A stretch of 64,000 nucleotides of DNA, taken from assembly GCA_016716435.1 (NCBI GenBank), contig JADJWI010000007.1:124001-188000 (forward strand), in the 5' to 3' direction. This stretch comes from Acidobacteriota bacterium. GTDB taxonomy: Bacteria > Acidobacteriota > Blastocatellia > Pyrinomonadales > Pyrinomonadaceae. Shown one piece after another: positions 57,925 through 64,000 of this stretch. The position numbers and the translations under genes are program-made. Numbering within the stretch: the stretch's first letter is position 1; each line of letters opens with the position of its first letter. Under the pieces are notes generated by a model, which did no database searches, was not told the DNA's origin, and saw only the letters and a program-made list of their open reading frames with translations.

Positions 57925-59658
57925 GTGACCAACGAAGAACTCGAACTTAGTCTCCGATCTGAATTCGAGAATTATCTGAAGGGCGTTGCCGCCTCGATGC
58001 GCCAAGACGTTGATGAATTTCAGCGAAATTTTGACGCGGAGTTCTCCAAGCACCGCGCCCAGATGGACGAGGCGATCAGGCTTCTGGCATCGAAATTCGA
58101 ACAGGGGACCGAGGTTGACCGCGGCCTTTCTGAGTCGCTTGGCGAACATCTCCGGCTCGCCCGCGATGGCGGAGCAAAGCTCGCCGCCGAGGCATTCTCG
58201 GAAGCGGAAAAGCTCCGTACCGATACCGCCGTCGAGGACCAGTACTCCGATCTACGTGATTCTATTCGCGACATCGGCGGCCAACTGACCCAGGCCGCGA
58301 TCCTCCGTTCGCTGGTCGAACACAGCCATCAGTTCGCTCCGCGTGGAGCATTTTTTATCGTTAAGAGCGGCACTTTCGTCTGCTGGAAGGCGTTCAATGA
58401 GCAAGGTGCGGTTTCTGAAGATACATTTCAGAACGTTCGCGTTGCTGAGCACTCGGCAAGTTTGCTGAGCCGTGCTTCGGAGACGCTGGCCACTGCCGAA
58501 GGCGCCCACCGTGCCTATGCCGATGATGATCAGTTCCTTGAGCCGCTCGGCTTTGGACGGCCGGACAGGATGTATGCCATTCCGCTCGTCGTCCGCGGGC
58601 GGGCAGTCGCTGTACTTTATGTCGATTACGGAATCGAAGGCACGCGGATCAACCGCGAGGCACTCGAATCGCTCGTTGCGGTCGCAGCCCTAACGGTCGA
58701 GTTACGAGCGGCCGTTCATCCGGTGGCTCATCAGGAAATTCATGAAACTCCGACGGCCGTTGAGCCAAGTGCGGAACCTGCTTACACCGCGCCTGTAGAG
58801 CCGGCCCCATATGACGCCCCGGCCGTATATCAGGCACCGGTCGCGGAAGAAGTGGCCGAAACGACGACGGCCTTTGCAGAGGATGCAGTTCAGACGGATT
58901 ACGACCACGCCGCCGAGCAGTATCAGATGCCAGCGGTTGTTGAAACGGTAGAGGAAGAGCCCTCTGGGTTCGACTTCGCGACGCCGGTCGAGGTAGAAAC
59001 GGTCGAGCCGATGGCCGAGGTCGAAGAGGCCGAACCGGTTTACGAGGTCGAGGAAACGCCCACATTTGCCGAATTCGTTCCGGAGACGCCGGTATCATCT
59101 GAGCCTGAGCCCGTCACGGACGCGCCGGCGGCATTCGCCGATTATGCCTTCGAACCGACCTCACAGGCGGCCGAACTGCCCGAGGTCGAAACGTTTGCTC
59201 CGGAGCAAAGTTTTGAGGCTTCGCCTTCGGTAGCCGAGGAGATCGAGCAGCCGCCCTTTGAGCCTGTAGTCGAAGCTCCGCCCGCGGTAGCTGAAGAACC
59301 TGTTCTTACGCCGCCCTTAGGCGATGAAAGCCGACAGCGGCTCGACCGCAAGACGATAGACCTGCCGATCGACGTCCCCGAAGAGGAACGCGACCGGCAC
59401 AACAAGGCCCGCCGCTTTGCCCGGCTGCTTGTCTCCGAGATCAAGCTTTATAACGAGCAGAAGGTGCTCGAGGGCCGTGCGTCGAATGACCTCTACGACC
59501 GGCTTCGCGAAGCCATCGACCGCTCACGTGAGATGTACGAAAAGCGTGTTGACGATACTGTCAGCTCGAAGTTCGACTATTTCCATTACGAGCTGATCAC
59601 CAACCTCGCCGAAGGCGACGAAGCCAAACTCGGCGAAAACTACGCCGTCGCCGCGTAG
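57925..59658 (+). CDS. GAF-like domain protein with long acidic Pro-rich linker
   Basis: A 577-residue soluble protein. A helical coiled-coil-like head (1-115, ELSLRSEFENYLKGVAASMRQDVDEF) leads to a GAF-like domain (about 135-260, FFIVKSGTFVCWKAF and GRAVAVLYVDYGIEG). Then about 210 residues are rich in Pro, Glu, Ala and Val (EPAYTAPVEPAPYDAP-like), and a conserved helical C-terminus (about 475-570, RHNKARRFARLLVSEIKLYNEQKV and SREMYEKRV) follows. The same tail is familiar from other Acidobacteria proteins but has no known role. GTG start at 57925 with GGAGG about 9 bases before it. A signalling or scaffold role is only a guess. Confidence 0.75.
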   Translation: MTNEELELSLRSEFENYLKGVAASMRQDVDEFQRNFDAEFSKHRAQMDEAIRLLASKFEQGTEVDRGLSESLGEHLRLARDGGAKLAAEAFSEAEKLRTDTAVEDQYSDLRDSIRDIGGQLTQAAILRSLVEHSHQFAPRGAFFIVKSGTFVCWKAFNEQGAVSEDTFQNVRVAEHSASLLSRASETLATAEGAHRAYADDDQFLEPLGFGRPDRMYAIPLVVRGRAVAVLYVDYGIEGTRINREALESLVAVAALTVELRAAVHPVAHQEIHETPTAVEPSAEPAYTAPVEPAPYDAPAVYQAPVAEEVAETTTAFAEDAVQTDYDHAAEQYQMPAVVETVEEEPSGFDFATPVEVETVEPMAEVEEAEPVYEVEETPTFAEFVPETPVSSEPEPVTDAPAAFADYAFEPTSQAAELPEVETFAPEQSFEASPSVAEEIEQPPFEPVVEAPPAVAEEPVLTPPLGDESRQRLDRKTIDLPIDVPEEERDRHNKARRFARLLVSEIKLYNEQKVLEGRASNDLYDRLREAIDRSREMYEKRVDDTVSSKFDYFHYELITNLAEGDEAKLGENYAVAA

Positions 59659-60199
59659 CGAAAATACAATTAAACCAACCCAATCGGCCGCGGACCTCTA
59701 AGCCCAAAAAGCTCAGAGCCCGCGGCCAAACTTTGTTCCGGTTTCTTGTTCTTCCTTTTTCGTGGTTCCTACTTCCGGCAGTCGAGATGCACGTCCGGGA
59801 AGCATGCTAAAGCTGGAACTCCGAACTTCGCAACTTTAGCCTTGCATATCATCCATATCGTCCATATCTCACGGATCGCCATTCAATTTGGCTTGAAGAC
59901 CTAAGAGAATGGACAGCGGGAGGAAGTGAGCGGTGAGCAGTGAGCAGTGAGCAATGAGCAATGAGCAGTGAGCGGTGAGAAAGCAAACCGACGTCCCCCA
60001 TTCTTAATAATTAGTGATCAGAAATTTGCAATTAGTAATTAAACGGAATGCCAAGATCGAGTGTGAAAATGCAAAAAACAAAGATCCAAGACGCGAAACC
60101 AAGGTCCTTGTTCAACCAATTCACGATGGTCCAATTAACAATTGACAATGCGAACGAATACCAAAGCCCAAAGACCCAATCCCCGCCACGCGTTCCAGA
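59659..60199. other. Repeat-bearing intergenic region
   Basis: A hairpin GGCCGCGG (59686-59693) / CCGCGGCC (59720-59727) follows the GAF-like gene and may help termination, though no T-run is adjacent. A heptad tract lies at 59937-59984. The rest is AT-rich and shows no gene. The left end of the IS3 element follows. Confidence 0.55.
59937..59984. repeat. 7-bp tandem repeat (GTGAGCA type)
   Basis: About seven units of GTGAGCA / ATGAGCA / GTGAGCG in direct tandem with exact 7-base period. Confidence 0.85.
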
Positions 60200-60239
60200 T
60201 GTCTTGTCCTGAAATAGGTTTACAGGTAAAAGGGAACAG

Positions 60240-60560
60240 ATGAAACAAGACGAAGAGATGAGGAGAGAGGCAGTTGAGAGGTACGGGAGAGGCGGTGTGT
60301 CGATGCGGGAACTGGCGCGGATATACCGGGTTTCGGTGTCGACTGTACATAGATGGATAAGGGGTCGTGAGGCCGGGGGCGGTTCGGCGACGGGGTCGTC
60401 TGCCGGGTCTGGGCATGGGTCGGGGTCGGCGGAGGTGAGGCGGCTGCGGAAGGAGCTTGAGGAGGCCCGGCTATACAACGAGTTGTTGAATGCGATGATC
60501 GACATCGCGGAAGATCGATTTGAGGTACCGATCAGAAAAAAACCTGGGGCCAAGCGGTGA
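60240..60560 (+). CDS. IS3-family transposase OrfA
   Basis: A 106-residue DNA-binding protein. A helix-turn-helix sits at about 10-45 (EAVERYGRGGVSMRELARIYRVSVSTVHRWIRG) and a leucine-zipper-like helix at about 65-95 (VRRLRKELEEARLYNELLNAMID). Between them is a Gly/Ser-rich stretch (about residues 45-62) that is unusual for OrfA. It overlaps OrfB by GTGA, and an A7 slippery run lies 16 bases before its end. Confidence 0.9.
   Translation: MKQDEEMRREAVERYGRGGVSMRELARIYRVSVSTVHRWIRGREAGGGSATGSSAGSGHGSGSAEVRRLRKELEEARLYNELLNAMIDIAEDRFEVPIRKKPGAKR
60536..60542 (+). other. A7 slippery site for programmed -1 frameshift
   Basis: The heptamer A-AAA-AAA is in the exact phase needed for tandem -1 slippage in the OrfA frame, and the -1 frame from here into OrfB is open. 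IS3 elements use this to make the OrfAB transposase. The GTGA overlap would also allow separate OrfB translation. Confidence 0.75.
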
Positions 60561-61825
60561 GGAAAGTGGTAGAGAGCGGCAGGGGAAGAAGCCTGGGAGA
60601 GGCCTGCCGGCTGCTTGGCTATACGAGACAGGCATATTACAAGGGGAAACGGCGAGTGGAGAAGAGGGCGTTCGAAGCCGAGATCGTGCTGCAGGAGGTA
60701 GGAAGGCTGAGAAAGGAGCAAAAGCGGATCGGTGTAAGAAAGCTGCATCACATGATGAGCGGGTTTGCCCGCGAGCACTCGGTAGAGATCGGCCGCGACG
60801 CTTTGTACGACCTCTTGCGGGAGCATTCGATGCTGGTCCGAAAGAGAAGGAGGCGAAGTCCGAGGACAACGTTTTCGGGCCTCTGGATGAAGAGCTTCCC
60901 GAATCTTGCGAAGGGCTTCGAGCCGACCCGCTGCAATCAATTGTGGGTCAGCGATATCACTTATATCAGGGTCCGGGAAGGGTTTGCTTATCTGAGCCTG
61001 ATCACGGACGCCTACTCGCGAAAGATAGTCGGCTACTGCCTCAGCGAGGACCTGACAGCCAGAGGGCCGGCGGCGGCACTGCGGATGGCCCTCAGGGACA
61101 ATCCGGAACGCGAAGGCTTGATACACCACTCGGACCGTGGGCTGCAATACTACAGCTCGCGGTACATGAAGCTGATCGGGAAACGGATCCGTATCTCGAT
61201 GAGCGAAAAGAGCGACCCGCTGGAGAACGCCATCGCCGAACGCGTCAACGGCATTCTCAAACAGGAACTGCTCCGGACAAGCTTCAAAAGCTTCTCCGAG
61301 GCGGCCCGGCAGATCGATCAGGCGGTCAATACCTACAACCACCTGAGGCCGCATCTGTCGATCGATATGCTCACCCCGGCCGAGGCCCACGCCAGGACCG
61401 GCGAGCTCAAGAAGCGCTGGAAGAAATACTATCCGGCCAAACTTTTCACTCTCAGGCCTCGGCCTGAGAGTGAAACTCAAAACCAATATAAGGAGATACC
61501 CGTAAACCTTCTTCAGGACCAACACAAAACAGGAAACCTATACCAGGTTTACCACCAAAATGTGTCAACTTTTTCTAGGACGACACACGCCGTTCGCGAT
61601 GTTCGCGATGTTTCCGGCGTTCACGATGTTTTCGGTGTTCACGGTGTTTTCGCAAACGCGCGATGCCCTCAAAAAAACAAAACAAGACGAAATGGGGAAT
61701 TCGGAATGCTCACTTCGGCCGGGAAACCCCTCGCCGACCCGAGCGTTTCACTTGTTTCAGTCGTTTCAGACGTTTCGTTTCTTTCATTCGTTTCAATCGT
61801 TTCAGAAAGATATGCCCCTCTTTAA
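60557..61825 (+). CDS. IS3-family transposase OrfB (DDE), read-through C-terminus
   Basis: A DDE-type integrase-fold transposase. The N-terminal HTH_21-like part (about 40-100, RKLHHMMSGFAREH) is followed by the rve core with catalytic D133 (WVSDITYI), D193 (HHSDRGLQYY) and E228 (NAIAERVNG). Homology ends near residue 295 (KKRWKKYYPAK). The reading frame goes on for about 127 more codons, first through a palindrome (61444-61475), then past the right inverted repeat into flanking repeat DNA, so the normal stop is missing. Residues after about 323 lie outside the element. Confidence 0.9.
   Translation: MRKVVESGRGRSLGEACRLLGYTRQAYYKGKRRVEKRAFEAEIVLQEVGRLRKEQKRIGVRKLHHMMSGFAREHSVEIGRDALYDLLREHSMLVRKRRRRSPRTTFSGLWMKSFPNLAKGFEPTRCNQLWVSDITYIRVREGFAYLSLITDAYSRKIVGYCLSEDLTARGPAAALRMALRDNPEREGLIHHSDRGLQYYSSRYMKLIGKRIRISMSEKSDPLENAIAERVNGILKQELLRTSFKSFSEAARQIDQAVNTYNHLRPHLSIDMLTPAEAHARTGELKKRWKKYYPAKLFTLRPRPESETQNQYKEIPVNLLQDQHKTGNLYQVYHQNVSTFSRTTHAVRDVRDVSGVHDVFGVHGVFANARCPQKNKTRRNGEFGMLTSAGKPLADPSVSLVSVVSDVSFLSFVSIVSERYAPL
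61444..61475. repeat. 15-bp perfect palindrome near the right end of the IS
   Basis: TTTCACTCTCAGGCC and GGCCTGAGAGTGAAA are inverted with a 2-base centre. It lies where OrfB homology ends. It could be a terminator-like or transposition-related hairpin. Confidence 0.75.
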
Positions 61826-61922
61826 AAATGAAACATGGGGAACTTCAAATTCCAGATTCCAAATTCCAAATTGTCCGGATCGGATTCAAATCTGGAATCT
61901 GGAATCTGGAATTACGAAAGGC
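61527..61922. other. Repeat-rich intergenic region after the IS
   Basis: Between the IS and the M20 gene end. Tracts with 9-base period: TTCGCGATG / TTCACGATG / TTCACGGTG units at about 61589-61652, and GTTTCAGTC / GTTTCAGAC / GTTTCAATC units at about 61744-61806. The reading frames crossing here are by-products of the repeats. No gene seen. Confidence 0.65.
61846..61914. repeat. Inverted 7-bp repeat element (relative of the purL insertion)
   Basis: Left arm of ATTCCAG/ATTCCAA heptads, a centre near TCCGGATCGGA, then a right arm of three TCTGGAA units. The same design and similar sequence are found inside purL at 8428-8501. It lies 8 bases after the stop of the minus-strand M20 gene and may act as its transcript end. 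Confidence 0.85.
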
Positions 61923-63212
61923 CTACTTCTTGAAATCAAAGACGATATTGGCAAATGCCTTAACGCCGACGTCGAGCCGGCTGTCGTCGATGATGAAGTC
62001 CGGCGTGTGGTGCGGAGCGGCGTCCTTCGGATCCTTGCCGGCCGGCATTCCGCCGACGGTGAAATAAAAGGCCGGAGTGTTAACGTGAAAAAACGAAAAA
62101 TCCTCGGCTCCCGTGACCCACTCGCCGAGCACGACGTTCTCGCGGCCGGCGGCTTTGTGGAGCGAGGGCAGCATCATCTCGACCAGCTCAGGCGTGTTGT
62201 AGGTGACCGGTGCCTTGCGGTCGATCTTGACCTCGACCGTTGCTCCCATGCTTTCGGCGATGCTGGTCGCCGTTCGGCGGATGCGTTCGTGCACATCATT
62301 TTGCATCATGCTGTCGAGCGTGCGAATGGTGCCGGCCATGACGAGGTCTTCGGGAATTATGTTCTCGCGGACGCCGCCATTGATGCGGCCGACGGTGATG
62401 ACGACCGGTGCCTTCGGCAGGTTCGATTGCCGGGCGACGATCATCTGCAACCCTGTGTAGATCTGCGTTGCGACGGCGATCGGGTCGATGCCGGACCAAG
62501 GGTAAGCTCCGTGGGTCTGCTTGCCGCGGACCTTGATCTCGAACCAGTCGCTGGCGGCCATGATCGAGCCCGGCTTGTACTTGATCGTCCCGACCGGCGT
62601 CTGCGAATTGATGTGGATGCCAAAGATCGCGTCGATCTTCGGGTTGTCCATCACACCCTCTTTCACCATCAGCTCGGCGCCGCCCTCTTCACCGGCGGGC
62701 GGGCCTTCCTCGGCGGGCTGAAAGATGAATACAACCGTACCCTTGATCTTGTCGCGCATCCCGGCGAGCACCTCGGCGGCTCCCATCAGCATCGCGACGT
62801 GCGTGTCATGGCCGCAGGCATGCATAACACCGACCGTCTGCCCGTTGTATTCACCGGTCGCCCGCGAGCGGTACGGCAGATCGTTGCGTTCGGTCACCGG
62901 AAGCGCGTCCATATCCGCACGAAGGCCGATCACCGGCCCGGGCTGCGAGCCCTTGAGAATGCCGACAACGCCCGTCTTCGCAACGCCGGTGCGGACCTCC
63001 ATGCCCAGCCGCCGCAGATGTTCCTCAACGTACTTCGCCGTCTTGAACTCGCGATTGCCGAGCTCGGGGTTCTGGTGCAGATGCCGACGCCACTCGGTAA
63101 CCTTCGGCATCAGTTTCGCCGCCGCGGCATCGATCTCGCGGCTCATATCGTTGGCCGGAACGGCGTGCGAAAATGCCGCAATACAAACCAACAAGGTCAG
63201 CATTCTTTTCAT
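61923..63212 (-). CDS. M20D family amidohydrolase, exported
   Basis: A 429-residue zinc-dependent amidohydrolase of the M20D group (IAA-amino acid hydrolase / hippurate hydrolase-like). A signal peptide (residues 1-20, ending SHAVPAND) suggests export. The metal site includes MHACGHDTHVAM (Cys-His-Asp-His) and FIFQPAEEG with the catalytic Glu; the dimerisation domain is at about 210-325 and the last His is in PHHTPDF. CAAAGGAGATCC stands before the ATG. Substrate is an N-acyl amino acid or similar; not determinable here. Confidence 0.92.
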   Translation of the reverse strand: MKRMLTLLVCIAAFSHAVPANDMSREIDAAAAKLMPKVTEWRRHLHQNPELGNREFKTAKYVEEHLRRLGMEVRTGVAKTGVVGILKGSQPGPVIGLRADMDALPVTERNDLPYRSRATGEYNGQTVGVMHACGHDTHVAMLMGAAEVLAGMRDKIKGTVVFIFQPAEEGPPAGEEGGAELMVKEGVMDNPKIDAIFGIHINSQTPVGTIKYKPGSIMAASDWFEIKVRGKQTHGAYPWSGIDPIAVATQIYTGLQMIVARQSNLPKAPVVITVGRINGGVRENIIPEDLVMAGTIRTLDSMMQNDVHERIRRTATSIAESMGATVEVKIDRKAPVTYNTPELVEMMLPSLHKAAGRENVVLGEWVTGAEDFSFFHVNTPAFYFTVGGMPAGKDPKDAAPHHTPDFIIDDSRLDVGVKAFANIVFDFKK

Positions 63213-63285
63213 GTATTGGATCTCCTTTGTGGGACGAACGGGCTAGATTGTAGCGCTTCGCACTCAAGTTGCGAGGGACATGGGG

Positions 63286-64000
63286 TCACTTGAAAAGTTC
63301 GATCTCTTTGCCGGACCGGAGGTCCTTCAGATAAAGTCCCATCCGCCCCTGAGAGCCTCGAATGAACGCGATCTTCTTTCCGTCCGGCGACTCTCGGGCA
63401 AAGAAGCCCTTAATGTCCAGCGGTTTGAGGTCGGAACCATCGGCGTTCATCGAGAAGATCTCCTGCTCCTCACCAGTCATTCTGGTAAAGATCACCCGCC
63501 TTCCGTTCGCACTCCACGATGGGTAAAAATTATGGCCGATGTTATTTGTCAGCAACTTCTTGTCGCTACCATCGGCATTCATCGACCAGATCTGATCTTT
63601 GTTATCACGAATTTCACGATAATAAACGATCCGCCGGCCATCCGGCGACCAAACCGGATTGTAGAAGGCAACCTTGTCATCCTCGGTCAATCGTGTGGGG
63701 TTGGAACCGTCGATGTTCATTACGTAGATCTGCGGCAACCCGCCGTCACGCTCGGAATTGAAGACGATCTTCTTGCCGTCCGGAGAAACGACCGGGGCAC
63801 CGTCGCGTCCCGGTGCTCTCGCAACAAGCCGCAGTCCGCCGTCCTTAACGCCGACCGAGAAGATCTCCTGTTCGCGGCTGCGAGGAGCACCGCTGCCGAA
63901 AAAGATGGTTTTGCCATCGGGCGAGAAGCTGGGGAACGACTCATTCCCGTTCGCTCCGGTCAACCTGCGAAGTTGGCCGCCATCGGCACGGGATACGTAA
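63286..64000 (-). CDS. TolB-like beta-propeller (PD40 repeats), 5' end outside window
   Basis: The C-terminal 238 codons or so of a WD40-like PD40 repeat protein; the frame is open to the window edge (RADGGQLRRLTG precedes the visible part), so the start is missing. At least five repeats of the form NADGSDxKxLT...SPDGRRIVY are visible (FPSFSPDGKTIFF, PVVSPDGKKIVF, PVWSPDGRRIVY, PSWSANGRRVIF, and ARESPDGKKIAF). It ends with DLRSGKEIELFK and no peptidase domain follows. It may be a TolB-like envelope protein or the tail of a longer serine/threonine kinase or regulator with such repeats, common in Acidobacteria. Confidence 0.85.
   Translation of the reverse strand, partial: YVSRADGGQLRRLTGANGNESFPSFSPDGKTIFFGSGAPRSREQEIFSVGVKDGGLRLVARAPGRDGAPVVSPDGKKIVFNSERDGGLPQIYVMNIDGSNPTRLTEDDKVAFYNPVWSPDGRRIVYYREIRDNKDQIWSMNADGSDKKLLTNNIGHNFYPSWSANGRRVIFTRMTGEEQEIFSMNADGSDLKPLDIKGFFARESPDGKKIAFIRGSQGRMGLYLKDLRSGKEIELFK

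Larger units (their letters stand above)
60200..61526 (+). mobile_element. IS3-family insertion sequence
   Basis: About 1.33 kb, with two overlapping ORFs (helix-turn-helix OrfA and DDE OrfB) and imperfect terminal inverted repeats: left 60200-60228 starts TGTCTTGTCCTGAAATAGG, right 61497-61526 reads, inverted, TGTGTTGGTCCTGAAGAAGG. No target-site duplication could be seen, so the insertion may be old or the ends a few bases off. Confidence 0.88.

Noticed and set aside
59937..59984. Heptad tract as an origin of replication (DnaA-box-like iterons)
   Set aside because: The units do not match DnaA boxes and no dnaA, dnaN or rep gene is nearby.
60032..61525. A 497-codon minus-strand frame covering the IS3 element
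   Set aside because: It is the antisense shadow of OrfA/OrfB; its amino-acid make-up is not protein-like, and the plus-strand frames have clear transposase motifs.
61560..63293. A 577-codon plus-strand frame over the M20 gene
   Set aside because: Antisense shadow of the amidohydrolase; the minus strand has the full metal site and signal peptide.

Overview
The window reads like a chromosomal segment of an Acidobacteriota bacterium, most likely class Blastocatellia (Pyrinomonas-like). This is inferred from the large Oar-type TonB-dependent receptor with an N-terminal carboxypeptidase-regulatory-like domain, the SUF Fe-S operon built with an Rrf2 regulator and SufU, several Acidobacteria-style secreted proteins and small TA modules, and a GC content near 58% in housekeeping genes. 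No rRNA or tRNA gene was seen.

Layout. 1-4.4 kb: small conserved protein, cold-shock protein, tryptophan 2,3-dioxygenase, secreted 5'-nucleotidase and a DUF433/DUF5615 toxin-antitoxin pair. 4.5-9.6 kb (minus): purL-abgT-hemW, in which both purL and hemW carry short in-frame repeat insertions. 9.8-20.9 kb: a DUF433 fusion protein, DinB, two thioredoxin-fold secreted proteins, a PRC/MgtE_N/CBS protein without a channel, a lytic transglycosylase, rfbB, YceI, a VanX-like dipeptidase and a PilZ protein. 21-30 kb: the TonB receptor, a GT4 glycosyltransferase, a glycogen debranching enzyme and a PHP-domain protein.

30.1-47.8 kb is the most unusual region: a stretched SUF operon (rrf2, sufB, sufC, sufD, sufS, sufU) into whose gaps many accessory genes have been placed. 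These include HicBA, a MazF-type TA pair, two AT-rich orphan genes, a frameshifted IS200-like transposase, a manganese (yybP-ykoY) riboswitch followed by a DUF2490 protein and a secreted carbonic anhydrase, RidA, PhzF, a membrane glycosyltransferase-like protein and formate-THF ligase. At three places a partial, diverged copy of the 3' end of the preceding suf gene (sufB twice, sufS once) flanks the added genes. A 5' remnant of ridA and a duplicated CBU_0592-like gene show that the operon is a mosaic of at least two versions. This is the best candidate for an undescribed process in the window.

47.8-59.7 kb: two DUF2585 paralogues, a frameshifted GrdB-like gene, DUF4149, an exopolysaccharide cluster (two GT2, one GT4, a polyprenyl glycosylphosphotransferase), prmC, a second Fe-S scaffold (Nfu type) and a large GAF-like protein with a Pro/Glu-rich linker. 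59.7-64 kb: repeat-rich intergenic DNA, a complete IS3-type element with a phased A7 frameshift site, more short-period repeats, an M20 amidohydrolase and the end of a TolB-like propeller gene cut by the window edge.

A recurring theme is short-period repeat DNA (7-bp and 9-bp units, often as two inverted arms) in intergenic DNA and, in purL and hemW, inside conserved genes in frame.
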